This document shows positions 27,820 to 35,954 of a stretch of 64,000 bases of DNA, piece after piece; position 1 is the stretch's first letter; each line of letters opens with the position of its first letter. Location of the stretch: NCBI RefSeq assembly GCF_024198255.1, contig NZ_JAJVKW010000016.1:179434-243433 (forward strand). Reading direction: 5' to 3'. The stretch comes from Myxococcus guangdongensis (GTDB lineage: Bacteria > Myxococcota > Myxococcia > Myxococcales > Myxococcaceae). The notes under the pieces were generated by a model that was not told the origin of the DNA, did no database searches, and worked only from the letters and a program-made list of their open reading frames with translations. The position numbers were made by a program, and so were the translations under genes.

Positions 27820-28917
27820 TCAGTCCCCGAAGCTGATGCCCATGCTCTTCGCGAAGCGCACCAGCTCGCCGGAAGCATCCACCCGGCGCTCCTTGCGCGA
27901 CTCGCTCAGCGGTACCGCGACGATTTCACCCGCGCGCAGGGCCACCATGTGGTCCCACTGTCCATCGCGCACCAGGTCCAGCACCTTGCAACCATAGCGC
28001 GTCGCGAGCACGCGGTCCGCCGCGCTCGGGCTGCCCCCGCGCTGCAGGTGGCCCAGCACATTCACGCGAATCTCCGCGTCCAGGTGCTGCGCCAGCAGGT
28101 CCGCGCACACCTTGCCGGAGCCGCCCAGCCGCACCACGCCGCGCCCGGGCAGGTCCTCGGCCTTGTCCAGCACCGCCAGCGTGCCGCCCACGGGGAAGGC
28201 GCCCTCGGAGATGGCGATGATGGAGAAGCTGCGGCGGCGCGTGGCCCTGCGGCGCAGCTTCTCCACGATGGACTCCACCCGGTAGGGAATCTCCGGGATG
28301 AGGATGACGTCCGCTCCGCCAGCAAGCCCGCTCTCGAGCGTGAGGAAGCCCGCGTGCCGGCCCATGATCTCCACCAGCATCACCCGGTCATGCGCCTCCG
28401 CCGTGGAGTGCAGCCGGTCCAACGCCTCCGTCACGATGAGTCGCGCGGTGTCGAAGCCGAACGTCTGGTCCGTGCCGCTCAAGTCGTTGTCGATGGTCTT
28501 CGGACAGCCCACCACCTTGAGGCCCTTCTCACTGAGCCGGTGGCCGATGGACAGCGTGCCGTCGCCGCCCACCGCGATGACGCCGTCGAGCTTCAGCGCC
28601 TCGCAGCGGCGCAGCACGTCGTCGGACACATCGCGCTCCACCCACCGTCCACCCTCCTTGAAGGCGTAGAGGAACGGGTTGGCGCGGTTGGACGTGCCCA
28701 GGATGGTGCCGCCCTTGGGGAGGATGCCGCGCGTGTCCTCCTCCGTGAGGGGACGCGTCAGGTCGGGCTCCACCAGGCCCATGTAGCCGTTCTCGATGCC
28801 GACGAACTCGTGGCCGAACTCGTGCGTGCCCCGCTTGACGAGGCCGCGGATGAGCGCGTTGAGCCCGGGGCAGTCTCCGCCACCGGTGAGGACTCCGAGT
28901 CTCAGTGAACGGGCCAT
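27820..28917 (-). CDS. pfk: 6-phosphofructokinase, substrate of Pkn4
   Basis: Catalyses fructose 6-phosphate to fructose 1,6-bisphosphate, the committed step of glycolysis. 365 residues; N-terminus LGVLTGGGDCPGLNALIRG, GGDGT at 117-121, PKTIDNDLSGTD (139-150) and MGRHAGFLTLESG. Gly follows the GGD aspartate (the ATP-type residue), whereas Lys is in the PKTIDND position that ATP enzymes of the E. coli type fill with Gly. This Gly/Lys pair is known from ATP-dependent group III members, so ATP use is likely. Thr226 lies in RRRATRRRS; as I recall, Thr-226 is the residue phosphorylated by Pkn4 in M. xanthus, so the site seems conserved. First gene of the operon. Confidence 0.93.
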   Translation of the reverse strand: MARSLRLGVLTGGGDCPGLNALIRGLVKRGTHEFGHEFVGIENGYMGLVEPDLTRPLTEEDTRGILPKGGTILGTSNRANPFLYAFKEGGRWVERDVSDDVLRRCEALKLDGVIAVGGDGTLSIGHRLSEKGLKVVGCPKTIDNDLSGTDQTFGFDTARLIVTEALDRLHSTAEAHDRVMLVEIMGRHAGFLTLESGLAGGADVILIPEIPYRVESIVEKLRRRATRRRSFSIIAISEGAFPVGGTLAVLDKAEDLPGRGVVRLGGSGKVCADLLAQHLDAEIRVNVLGHLQRGGSPSAADRVLATRYGCKVLDLVRDGQWDHMVALRAGEIVAVPLSESRKERRVDASGELVRFAKSMGISFGD

Positions 28918-29058
28918 AGGGGTCGGACGCGGGTGTCAGAGGCAGGAGTGCCCACCATGACAGGGACGTCGGACCTGATGATAGGAGGCCCCCGCGCCGG
29001 GGTGCAACGCGCGAATCACCTCATGGATCGGATTTCCGAGTGGAAACGCGAGCTTCCA

Positions 29059-29541
29059 TCAGTCCCGCTTGAGGCGGCGACGAGAGGCGACCCGGTCCAA
29101 CAGGGCCTGCAGCCGGGGCTGGGGCGCCTTGGGCAGCGCCTTGTCTGTCGGAGACTGTAGGGGCATCTCCTTCGCCATCCGGTAGACCTCGATCAACCGC
29201 TCCTTGAAGAGCTCGTTGTCGGGGCGCTCCTGGAGGGCGCGGCGGTAGGCGGCGGCGGCTCCGACGTAGTCCCCCAGGGCGAACAGGCGCTCACCCTCCT
29301 GGGCGGGTGAGGAGGGACCGAGCGGGAGCTCCGGCTCCTCGGGCGGTCGGGAGGCTTCCAGCTTCTGGAGCTCCAGGGGTTGGAGGGACTCGCGGAGGTT
29401 GGCGAGCTTGTCCGCGAGCGAGCTGTCATCCGGGAAGGCCAGGATGAGCGCCTCGTAGAGGTCGAGCGCCTCGACGAGCTCTCCACGGCGCAGCGCTCGG
29501 TCGGCGCGAGCCTCCATCTCCACCCGGGCTGCAGGATTCAT
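29059..29541 (-). CDS. TPR-like hypothetical protein
   Basis: 160 residues without signal peptide or membrane helix. Two TPR-like helix pairs are visible: residues 10-45 (ADRALRRGELVEALDLYEALILAFPDD) and 82-115 (GERLFALGDYVGAAAAYRRALQERPDN), joined by a Pro-rich linker (PPEEPELPLGPSSPAQ). The C-terminus is basic (LLDRVASRRRLKRD). No enzymatic motif. It is probably a small cytoplasmic protein-protein interaction module. About 140 bases separate it from the pfk start, in the same orientation upstream of it, so it has its own promoter or may lead the operon. Partner unknown. Confidence 0.78.
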   Translation of the reverse strand: MNPAARVEMEARADRALRRGELVEALDLYEALILAFPDDSSLADKLANLRESLQPLELQKLEASRPPEEPELPLGPSSPAQEGERLFALGDYVGAAAAYRRALQERPDNELFKERLIEVYRMAKEMPLQSPTDKALPKAPQPRLQALLDRVASRRRLKRD

Positions 29542-29713
29542 CTCGGCGCGAGGTTACCCGCGCCCGACGGGGATGTCACAACGAAGGCGTGCGAGCGCTG
29601 ACTTCGTGGTGCGCCGGGACGGTGGGCCTTGGGCCTGTGAAGCCGTGTCTTCTGGGTATCCATGGGTTCGTGCGGTGCGCGCGAGGTGGCCGCGTCGGGG
29701 GCGCGGGGGGCCT

Positions 29714-30400
29714 ATGCTGCGCGGTGTGAGTCTCTCGTGGGTGGCCGCAGGAGGGTGGTTGTTGCTGTCGGGCGCGCTCGGCACCGAGCTGCGGCGCGAC
29801 GGCTACGTGCTGCGTCCGCCCGAGGGGTTCCACATGGTGCGGTGGGAGCCCTACACGGGCTCGGTGGCGGGGGCGGTGACGTTGGATGCGGAGACGCCGA
29901 GGTCCCTGTCCGCGGCGCTCGCCGATGGTGAAGGGCCGGAGGCGGCGACGATGTTGGTGTCGGTGGTGGAGCGGAGCTTCTCCGCGAGCCCCTCCGAGCG
30001 TGACGACTTCGCGTCGGCGGTGATGCAGCACTTCCAGCGGGAGCTGGGGGTGGTGCTGTCGCCGGAGCGGGTGGACCGGATTGGCGGGGATGCGCCGCGC
30101 GTGGAGGTGCTGGGGACGCTGCGGGACGCGGGGCAGACGCGCACGGTGCTGGTGGCGGGGCTCGCGTCCGAGGGGCGGCACGCGGTGGTGGTGGTGAGCG
30201 CGCCCGCGGTGCGCTGGGAGCGGCTGGCCCCGGGGGTCCGCGCCTCACTGGAGACCTTCCGCCTGGAGCCGACGACGACGCCCGGCGCGGTTCCCCGGCG
30301 CGTGCTGGGCGCGCTCGCGGGAGCCCTGGCCGGTGCGCTGGTGGCGTCGTACGCGGCGTGGCGCCGAGGGCGCGCGGGTCGGATGGCCTCCGAGTCGTGA
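29714..30400 (+). CDS. Exported protein with C-terminal membrane anchor
   Basis: 228 residues from the ATG at 29714, preceded by GGGGGG as a ribosome site; the frame is open from 29573, but the longer leader is rich in Arg and Trp and looks non-coding. It has a signal peptide (MLRGVSLSWVAAGGWLLLSGALG), a beta/alpha body with PPEGFHMVRWEPYTGSV, VSVVERSFSASPSERDDF and VVVSAPAVRWERLAPGVRASLETFRL, and a transmembrane helix near the end (VLGALAGALAGALVASYAAW) followed by basic residues. The plan is that of a periplasmic domain tethered at its C-terminus. No known family is recognised. Confidence 0.72.
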   Translation: MLRGVSLSWVAAGGWLLLSGALGTELRRDGYVLRPPEGFHMVRWEPYTGSVAGAVTLDAETPRSLSAALADGEGPEAATMLVSVVERSFSASPSERDDFASAVMQHFQRELGVVLSPERVDRIGGDAPRVEVLGTLRDAGQTRTVLVAGLASEGRHAVVVVSAPAVRWERLAPGVRASLETFRLEPTTTPGAVPRRVLGALAGALAGALVASYAAWRRGRAGRMASES

Positions 30401-30522
30401 CCGCCGCGCGGACCGAGCATCGGTGAGTCGACCGGATGGCGCCCTGTGTGGCGCCGCGAGCGGGCCGCATCGGAGGCGAGGCGACTCCACGCGTGCCTCG
30501 CGTGACGCCACCTCCTGAGATC

Positions 30523-30555
30523 CGCGCCGGAGCCCGGGGAATCGGCCCCGGCGCG
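30523..30555. terminator. Hairpin between convergent genes
   Basis: Inverted repeat CGCGCCGG (30523-30530) and CCGGCGCG (30548-30555) with a competing inner CCGGGG/CCCCGG pair. It lies between a plus-strand gene ending at 30400 and a minus-strand gene ending at 30578. Probably a bidirectional terminator; there is no long T-tract. Confidence 0.5.
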
Positions 30556-30577
30556 TCTTCATACTCCGTGCTTCACC

Positions 30578-30997
30578 TCACCCCGCGCTCGGCTCGGGCG
30601 CGAGCGGAGGCACGGCCGTGGGCTTGCGGTGCTCGTCCAGCGCGACGAGCACGAAGCGCCCCCGGGTGCACAGCTCCCGCGCGCCGGTGAGCAGGTCCTC
30701 GGCGAACATCTCCACGTCCACGGTGACGGAGGTGCGGCCGGTGGCCGTCACGCGGCTGACCAGCTCCACGAGCTGCCCTTGCTGCACCGGCATGTGGAAG
30801 TCCACGCGCTCGCTGGAGGCGGTGACGACGGTGCGGCGCGTGTAGCGGCTGGCGGTGATGAACGCGGACATGTCCATCCACCGGAGGGCCTGACCTCCGA
30901 AGAGGGTGCCGTAGTGGTTGGTCTGATCCGGGAACACCATGTCCACCATCCGGGTCTCGGTGGCGGAGGAGGGGAGGGAGGGCTGCATCGGACTCAT
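30578..30997 (-). CDS. Hotdog-fold acyl-CoA thioesterase
   Basis: 139 residues; expected to hydrolyse acyl-CoA thioesters to free acid and CoA. The ATG at 30997 has an AGGAG site 6-10 bases before it. The frame is open to 31537, but that upstream part overlaps the riboswitch. Motifs of the YciA/BACH branch are present: FPDQTNHYGTLFGGQALRWMD with the catalytic-type Asn and Asp/Glu region, ASSERVDFHMPVQQGQLVEL and SVTVDVEMFAED. One hotdog domain, so at least a dimer is expected. Unusually, the only gene following a cobalamin riboswitch (ending 140 bases upstream) is this one, so its expression is predicted to fall when adenosylcobalamin is abundant. The substrate is unknown. Confidence 0.9.
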   Translation of the reverse strand: MSPMQPSLPSSATETRMVDMVFPDQTNHYGTLFGGQALRWMDMSAFITASRYTRRTVVTASSERVDFHMPVQQGQLVELVSRVTATGRTSVTVDVEMFAEDLLTGARELCTRGRFVLVALDEHRKPTAVPPLAPEPSAG

Positions 30998-31073
30998 GGA
31001 TGGACTCCTGGCCCACGGGCCGCCCCGGACGTGAAGACCTCCGACGGCGGCGGTGGGCCGCGATGGATGGCCT

Positions 31074-31117
31074 GACCTTCCCGCGAAGGTCGGGGGCGAA
31101 GCGCCACCCGGGGCGCT
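31074..31117 (-). promoter_or_regulatory. Hairpins between riboswitch and thioesterase (likely expression platform)
   Basis: On the minus strand, after the riboswitch, come two hairpins: AGCGCC/GGCGCT (31117-31112 with 31105-31100, 6-base loop) and then GACCTTC/GAAGGTC (31091-31085 with 31080-31074, 4-base loop). They lie about 77-120 bases before the thioesterase start. They could form terminator or ribosome-site control elements. No T-tract follows, so the mechanism is uncertain. Confidence 0.4.
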
Positions 31118-31134
31118 GTCCGCGTCCCAGGAGG

Positions 31135-31322
31135 GCTCGAGGCAGGTTTTCGGGCTCCGTGGGCTTGCTCCACCACCCGCCACGCATCGCGGCGCATGCT
31201 GGCGTCCTAGGCGCCGTCCCTTCCCAGCCCTCGTCAGTCGAGGACCAGTGTGTTCGACGGCGTTCGTTCCCACTGACCGCTGCGGGGCAGCTCCGGATTC
31301 GCACCGGATTCCCTTGCTAAAC
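31135..31322 (-). promoter_or_regulatory. Cobalamin riboswitch
   Basis: Read on the minus strand, the segment has the conserved blocks in order: GGGAATCCGGTGCGAATCC; GCTGCCCCGCAGCGGT; AGTGGGAACGAA; CACTGGTCCTCG; CGAGGGCTGGGAAGG; and, at the 3' end, GAGCCCGAAAACCTGCC (31157-31141). These match the B12-box and core of the cobalamin riboswitch (AdoCbl-type). The aptamer faces the thioesterase gene, whose start is about 140 bases downstream, and runs away from the protease gene at 31483. Roughly 160 bases (31323-31482) are left for the divergent promoters. Confidence 0.92.
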
Positions 31323-31482
31323 CCCATGGACCCCCATGAGGCACCTCGGGCGGGGCGGACCCTACCCGCTGCCCGGCGCGTCGCCAACAGGGCAGGTGGG
31401 TCGACGAGCGCACCGGAGCCCTCATGCCCTCTCCACTCGGTACCCACGCGCGCGCGGCGCTGGGATAGCGTGCGCCGCATCC

Positions 31483-32823
31483 ATGTTCGTCTTCCTCCTC
31501 GTCGCCGTGCTGGGGCAGGCGCCGGCCGTCGCCCCATCGGAACCGGGCGCGCCCTCCACCGTCCGAAGCCAACCCGACGCCGTGCCCGCTCCCGCGCCCG
31601 AGCCTCCTCCGGCGGGCTTGCCTCCGGCCACCCACGAGCTCTTCCAGCGCATCCAGAACCGCGTCGCCCAGGTGCGCATCATCGAGCGTCGCTCGGGCAC
31701 GCGCTCCTCCATCGGCTCCGCCTTCTTCGTCTCCGCCGACGGGTACGCCATCACCAACTACCACGTGGTCTCCGACGTGGTGCTCCATCCGGAGGACTAC
31801 ACCGCGCAGCTCGTGCTGCGCACCGGCGGGGAGCCCGTGCCCGCGCGCCTGGTCGACGTGGATGTGGTCCACGACCTGGCCGTCATCCGGATGGACGAGC
31901 CGGTGAAGGACTTCTTCGTCCTGGAGGACCGCGAGCCGCCGCAGGGCGCGCGCCTGTTCGCCATGGGCAACCCCCATGACCTGGGCACCACCATCGTCGA
32001 GGGCACCTACAACGGCTTCATCCAGGACTCCCTCTACGAGCGCCTGCACTTCAGCGGCGCCATCAACCCCGGCATGAGCGGAGGCCCCACGCTGACGGGG
32101 CAGGGCACCGTGGTGGGCGTCAACGTGGCCACCATGGGCAACCAGCTGGGCTTCCTGGTCCCGGTGCACCGCGCGAGGACGCTGCTCGGCCGGGCGCTGA
32201 AGATGGCGCCGGACGCGACGCCCGCGCTGCTGGAGACGGTGCGCGCGCAGCTCATCGACAACCAGCAGCGGCTCACCGAGCAGATGCTCGCGGCCTCGCT
32301 GCCGAAGCAGACCCTGGGCAGCTACCACGTCCCGGGCCGGTGGATTCCGTTCCTCAAGTGCTGGGGCGACACGCCGCACGACCCGGAGGTGCCGTACACC
32401 GTGACGAACTACCAGTGCTCGTCCGAGGAGGACATCTACCTGTCCTCGCGGCACCGCACCGGCGTGGTGGCCTTCCTGCATCAGCAGGCCTCCAGCCAGG
32501 AGCTGGGCGCGCTGCGCTTCTCCGCGCTCTACACCGCGCTGTCCTCGCAGGACCCGGACACGGTGGAGGCCTCGCGCGAGGACGTCACCAACTTCCGGTG
32601 CAGCTCCGAGTTCGTGGACGTGGGGGGCCTGCCCGTGCGCGCCGCCATGTGCCTGCGCGCGTACAAGCGCTTCCCGGGGCTCTATGACCTGGTGCTGCGC
32701 GCCGCCGCGCTCAACGCCAGCACCAGCGGGGTGGACACCAGCCTCACGCTGGGCGGCTTCACGGCGGACAACGCGCGCAAGCTGGCGCGCCGCTACCTGG
32801 AGGGGCTGTCGTGGACGAAGTGA
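31483..32823 (+). CDS. Secreted trypsin-like serine protease
   Basis: 446 residues from the ATG at 31483, which starts a signal peptide (MFVFLLVAVLGQAPAVAP); the upstream frame to 31336 overlaps the riboswitch region. A Pro/Ala-rich linker leads to an S1C/HtrA-like protease domain (about 50-260) with the full triad: His94 in TNYHVV, Asp131 in HDLAVIRM and Ser199 in NPGMSGGP. There is no PDZ domain. The C-terminal 190 residues hold six or so cysteines (LKCWGD, YQCSSEED, FRCSSE, AMCLR) and may form a disulfide-bonded domain. The downstream FHA gene starts inside this gene's last codons, so the pair is translationally coupled. Substrate unknown. Confidence 0.88.
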   Translation: MFVFLLVAVLGQAPAVAPSEPGAPSTVRSQPDAVPAPAPEPPPAGLPPATHELFQRIQNRVAQVRIIERRSGTRSSIGSAFFVSADGYAITNYHVVSDVVLHPEDYTAQLVLRTGGEPVPARLVDVDVVHDLAVIRMDEPVKDFFVLEDREPPQGARLFAMGNPHDLGTTIVEGTYNGFIQDSLYERLHFSGAINPGMSGGPTLTGQGTVVGVNVATMGNQLGFLVPVHRARTLLGRALKMAPDATPALLETVRAQLIDNQQRLTEQMLAASLPKQTLGSYHVPGRWIPFLKCWGDTPHDPEVPYTVTNYQCSSEEDIYLSSRHRTGVVAFLHQQASSQELGALRFSALYTALSSQDPDTVEASREDVTNFRCSSEFVDVGGLPVRAAMCLRAYKRFPGLYDLVLRAAALNASTSGVDTSLTLGGFTADNARKLARRYLEGLSWTK

Positions 32824-33779
32824 TCTTCCTCGAGGTGTTGGAGGGTGACTCCGTCCACACGCGTCACCGGCTGGAGCGCTTCCCGGCCACGGTGGGCCGC
32901 GCCTACTCGAACGACGTCATCCTGGACGACCCGAAGGTCTCCGCCGAGCACCTGCGCATCGACCGCCGCGAGGACGGCGCGCTCGTGCTGCGCGACGTGG
33001 GCAGCGACAACGGGACCTGGCGCGTGCAGCCCTGGGCGCAGCTGGCGGAGCTGGAGCTGGCGCCGGACACCCGCGTGGCCGTGGGGGACACGGTGCTGCG
33101 CTTCCGGGCCCGCGACCACGTGGTGCCGCCCACGGTGGTGAGCACCGTGTCCGCCGAGCCCCGCGAGCGCGTGTTCGAGCACCCGCGCGCCTTCCCCGTG
33201 GCGATGCTGTCCCTGCTGCTGTTCAGCGCGCTGGCGTCCTACCTGGGCAACTACGCGCGCACGGACTGGGGCGAGCTGACGGTGGCCCTGGTGATGCCCA
33301 TGACGCTCACGCTGTTGTGGGCCGGAGGCTGGGCCGTGGCCAGCCGCATCTCCCGTCGCCACTTCCACTACCGCGCGCACGCGACCATCGGCGCGCTGGT
33401 GCTCCTGGGCGCCGTGGCGCTGCCGCTGCTGGTGGCCGCGCTGGGCTTCAGCCTGGGCCTGGGCGCCAGCCTCTCCTGGGTGTACCACGCGACGTTCCTC
33501 GGCCTGATGGGCTGGGGGCTCTTCTGGCACCTGCGCTACGTGGCGCGGTGGGAGCCGGCGCGGCTGGTGCGGGTGCTCGTCGTCGTGACGCTGGCCTTCG
33601 GCGCCGTGTCGCGCGCGAACGATTTGCTGGGCAACGAGCCCTTCAGCACGTCGCTGGACTTCTCCCGCACGCTGCTGCCGCCCGTCTTCCGCGTCGCCCG
33701 CGCCCAGCCGGTGGAGTCCTTCTTCGAGGACCTGGACGGGCTGCAGAAGCAGGTGGACGCCCTCGCCAAGGAGGAGTAG
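32811..33779 (+). CDS. FHA-domain integral membrane protein
   Basis: 322 residues from a GTG at 32811, with GAGGGG just upstream; it overlaps the protease gene by 13 bases. An N-terminal FHA domain (about 1-100: VGRAYSNDVILDDPKVSAEHL, VGSDNGTW) should bind phospho-threonine proteins in the cytoplasm. After that come about five hydrophobic helices: AFPVAMLSLLLFSALASYL, LTVALVMPMTLTLLWAGGW, TIGALVLLGAVALPLLVAAL, WVYHATFLGLMGWGLFW and RLVRVLVVVTLAFGAV. The C-terminal tail is short and charged. Topology and context suggest a membrane platform that links kinase signalling to the co-encoded protease, by inference only. Confidence 0.85.
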   Translation: MDEVIFLEVLEGDSVHTRHRLERFPATVGRAYSNDVILDDPKVSAEHLRIDRREDGALVLRDVGSDNGTWRVQPWAQLAELELAPDTRVAVGDTVLRFRARDHVVPPTVVSTVSAEPRERVFEHPRAFPVAMLSLLLFSALASYLGNYARTDWGELTVALVMPMTLTLLWAGGWAVASRISRRHFHYRAHATIGALVLLGAVALPLLVAALGFSLGLGASLSWVYHATFLGLMGWGLFWHLRYVARWEPARLVRVLVVVTLAFGAVSRANDLLGNEPFSTSLDFSRTLLPPVFRVARAQPVESFFEDLDGLQKQVDALAKEE

Positions 33780-33867
33780 CGCCCGACGACGCCACGGGTG
33801 GGATGGTGATGTCAGACCTGGAAGGTAGCCTGCATCGCTTGGGTGGCTGAGCGACCAGGAGGTCCAG

Positions 33868-34971
33868 GTGCGAGTGAGCGTGGCGCCGGAGCTGTCGTCG
33901 TTCCGGGAGGTGGCGCGTGGGTTGTTGGTGCGCGGCATGCCTCCGGACCGGGTGGAGTTCGAACCGGGGCAGGAGTCGTGGGCGGAGTGGGTGGATCCGC
34001 TCCTGGCCGGTGGTGGCGCCCGGGCTGCCCCGGTGCTGCCCGCGGACTTCCTGTCCCTGGCGGAGAAGGTGGTGTGTCACCGGGACGCGGAGCGCTTCGC
34101 GTTGCTGTACCGCGTGCTCTGGCGGCTGACGCACGGTGAGCGGCGACTCCTGGAGAAGGACGCGGACCGGGACGTCCAGCGGCTGCGGCGCATGGAGCGC
34201 GCGGTGCGGCGGGACGTGCGGGAGCTGGTGATTCGCGTCCGGTTCCGTCGCGCCGCCTCGGATGGAGAGGCGCGCCATGTCGCGTGGTACCGGCCGGAGC
34301 ACCTCGTCGTCCGGCTGGCCGCGCCCTTCCTCGTGGGGCGCTTCCCCTCGCTCCACTGGAGCCTCTTCACGCCGGACGCCAGCGCGCATTGGGACAGGGC
34401 ACGGCTGTCCTTCGGTGCGGGGCTCGCGTTCTCGGAGTCCGGGGCGTCCCCCGCGCCTGTCGCCTCTCCGGAACCCGGCTGCGCGCGGCCGCGCGTGTTG
34501 CTGCTGGGGGACGTGCCCGGCACGCGCGAGGAAGGAGACGCGGCGTGCTTCGTGGGACCCTCGGGCCGGCTGTTGGAGCTGGTGCTCTCGCGCGCGGGGC
34601 TGCGGACCTCGGACCTGCGGGTGTCGCGGGCCCGGTGGCCGGGACGTCGCTCGGGGGCGCTCGCCTGGCCGGAGGCCCGGGCCCTGAGGGAGGAGCTGGC
34701 CTCGGAGGCGGCCCAGGTCCGTCCCCGGCTGCTGCTCGCGTTGGGCAGCGCCGCGGGGCAGGTGCTGCTGGGGCCGGGCTTCCGGCTGGACGTGGGGCGG
34801 GGGCGGCTGGTGCCCTCCGAGTGGGCCCCCGGCGCGCTGGCCACCTTCGCGCCGTGGGACGTGCTGCGGCGGCAGGACCCTCGGGAGCGCGCGGAGGCCC
34901 GCATCCACTTCGAGGCGGACGTCCGCGCGGCGGCGCAGTGGCTGAAGAGCCCGGCGTCGCTGGGCTCCTGA
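33868..34971 (+). CDS. DUF4130 - uracil-DNA glycosylase-like fusion
   Basis: 367 residues from a GTG with an ideal AGGAGG site 7 bases before it. Residues about 60-190 match DUF4130: FALLYRVLWRLTHGERRLLE, DVQRLRRMERAVRRDVRELVIRVRFR, HVAWYRPEHLVVRLAAPFLV and LHWSLFTPDAS. Residues about 205-355 resemble the UdgX/UDG superfamily: VLLLGDVPGTREE in place of the usual GEQPG motif, CFVGPSGRLLELVLSRAGL, and LLALGSAAGQVLLG. The UdgX loop with the DNA-linking His is not seen, and the usual HPS motif reads APWDVLR, so catalysis is doubtful. In many genomes this fusion sits beside a radical-SAM partner; none is adjacent here. A DNA repair role is inferred from the family. Confidence 0.85.
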   Translation: MRVSVAPELSSFREVARGLLVRGMPPDRVEFEPGQESWAEWVDPLLAGGGARAAPVLPADFLSLAEKVVCHRDAERFALLYRVLWRLTHGERRLLEKDADRDVQRLRRMERAVRRDVRELVIRVRFRRAASDGEARHVAWYRPEHLVVRLAAPFLVGRFPSLHWSLFTPDASAHWDRARLSFGAGLAFSESGASPAPVASPEPGCARPRVLLLGDVPGTREEGDAACFVGPSGRLLELVLSRAGLRTSDLRVSRARWPGRRSGALAWPEARALREELASEAAQVRPRLLLALGSAAGQVLLGPGFRLDVGRGRLVPSEWAPGALATFAPWDVLRRQDPRERAEARIHFEADVRAAAQWLKSPASLGS

Positions 34972-35134
34972 GCGGACACACGCGCCCCCCACGGGCGGCC
35001 TCGACAACGCGCGAAGCCGCCCTTCATATCGCCAGGGCCCCTGGATGGTTGCGCTCCGTGGGGCGCTGGCGGTGGGTGTGTCAGCGGGGTGGTAGTCTCG
35101 ATGGGGCCCAGGTGCGCTTCTTGGAGAGGATGCC

Positions 35135-35941
35135 ATGCGCCGTTCAGCCCTGACCCTGTTGTTGCTGTTGTGTGCCGCGTGCGCGCGGACTTCATCGGTG
35201 GTGCCGCGCCGCGGACCTCCCGTCACCGTGGTTCCACCGGAGCTGGCGCTCGAGTCGGGTGACTCACCCTGGGCCATCTCCATGCCCTTCGGCCTCGCGC
35301 AGGATGGCAGCGCCCTGGTGTTGCGCTTCCTGGAGCGGGCGGAGGCGTCGGGCGCGCGCTTCCTCAGCAACGTGCAGGTGGTGTTCGTCGCGGACGACGC
35401 GGGCACGTCCATGGAGTGCCGGACCCGTCTGATGCCGGAGGGCACCATCCCGCCGTGGAAGCCGCTGATTCGCACCGCGATGGCCGCGGGCGAGTACGCG
35501 CCCCTGAAGCTGGTCAGCCGCCCCGTGCCGGACGTGGTGGTGAGCTGCCAGGAGACGTGGGCCGTCACCATGGTCCCCCAGGCCATGCGCGTGTCCTCCA
35601 TGGACCGCGCGCGCCCGGGGGAACTCCTCATCGGCGGCAACATGGTGCGCCGCCCGGAGGTGCGCTGCGGGCCGGTGGCCACCATGAGGCTGCTCACGCG
35701 CTACGCCTTCGAGGACGCCGTCAACTACGTGCCTCCGCGCATCGAGCGGATGGGCGAGCACCGCCCGGAGTTGAAGCTGCAGGAGACGGAGGCGGAGTGC
35801 TACCCGAGAGACCCTGCCGCCCCCGGCGTCAACCGCATCGAGGCGATGGCCTACGGCGGCGCGGGGCCTCGCGCCGCGCTCCTGGACGGCTCCATGCCTT
35901 TGATGGAGGCGCCCAGGTCCGGGCCCCAGATGGACCTCTGA
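35135..35941 (+). CDS. Hypothetical lipoprotein
   Basis: 268 residues. The signal peptide ends at a lipobox (LLCAAC, Cys16). The mature protein is beta-rich, with a hydrophobic segment VVFVADDAGTSMECRTRL and motifs GEYAPLKLVSRPVPDVVVSCQETW and MVRRPEVRCGPVATMRLLTRYAFEDAVNYVPPRIER. Four cysteines after the lipidated one suggest disulfides. The C-terminus is Gly/Ala/Pro-rich. No known family is recognised. A weak GAGAGG lies before the ATG. It is followed, convergently, by the aldo/keto reductase gene 13 bases on. Confidence 0.75.
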   Translation: MRRSALTLLLLLCAACARTSSVVPRRGPPVTVVPPELALESGDSPWAISMPFGLAQDGSALVLRFLERAEASGARFLSNVQVVFVADDAGTSMECRTRLMPEGTIPPWKPLIRTAMAAGEYAPLKLVSRPVPDVVVSCQETWAVTMVPQAMRVSSMDRARPGELLIGGNMVRRPEVRCGPVATMRLLTRYAFEDAVNYVPPRIERMGEHRPELKLQETEAECYPRDPAAPGVNRIEAMAYGGAGPRAALLDGSMPLMEAPRSGPQMDL

Positions 35942-35954
35942 CGCCGCGCACGGC

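Noticed and set aside
27820..28917. PPi-dependent phosphofructokinase
   Set aside because: The residue after GGD is Gly, the ATP-type choice; Lys in PKTIDND alone does not make the enzyme PPi-dependent.
28933..29160. Plus-strand frame of 75 codons after pfk
   Set aside because: Overlaps the 3' end of the TPR gene on the other strand and has no ribosome site or family.
30994..31197. Minus-strand frame of 67 codons inside the riboswitch leader
   Set aside because: It lies in the conserved aptamer and leader, has no ribosome site and no motif; better explained as leader RNA.
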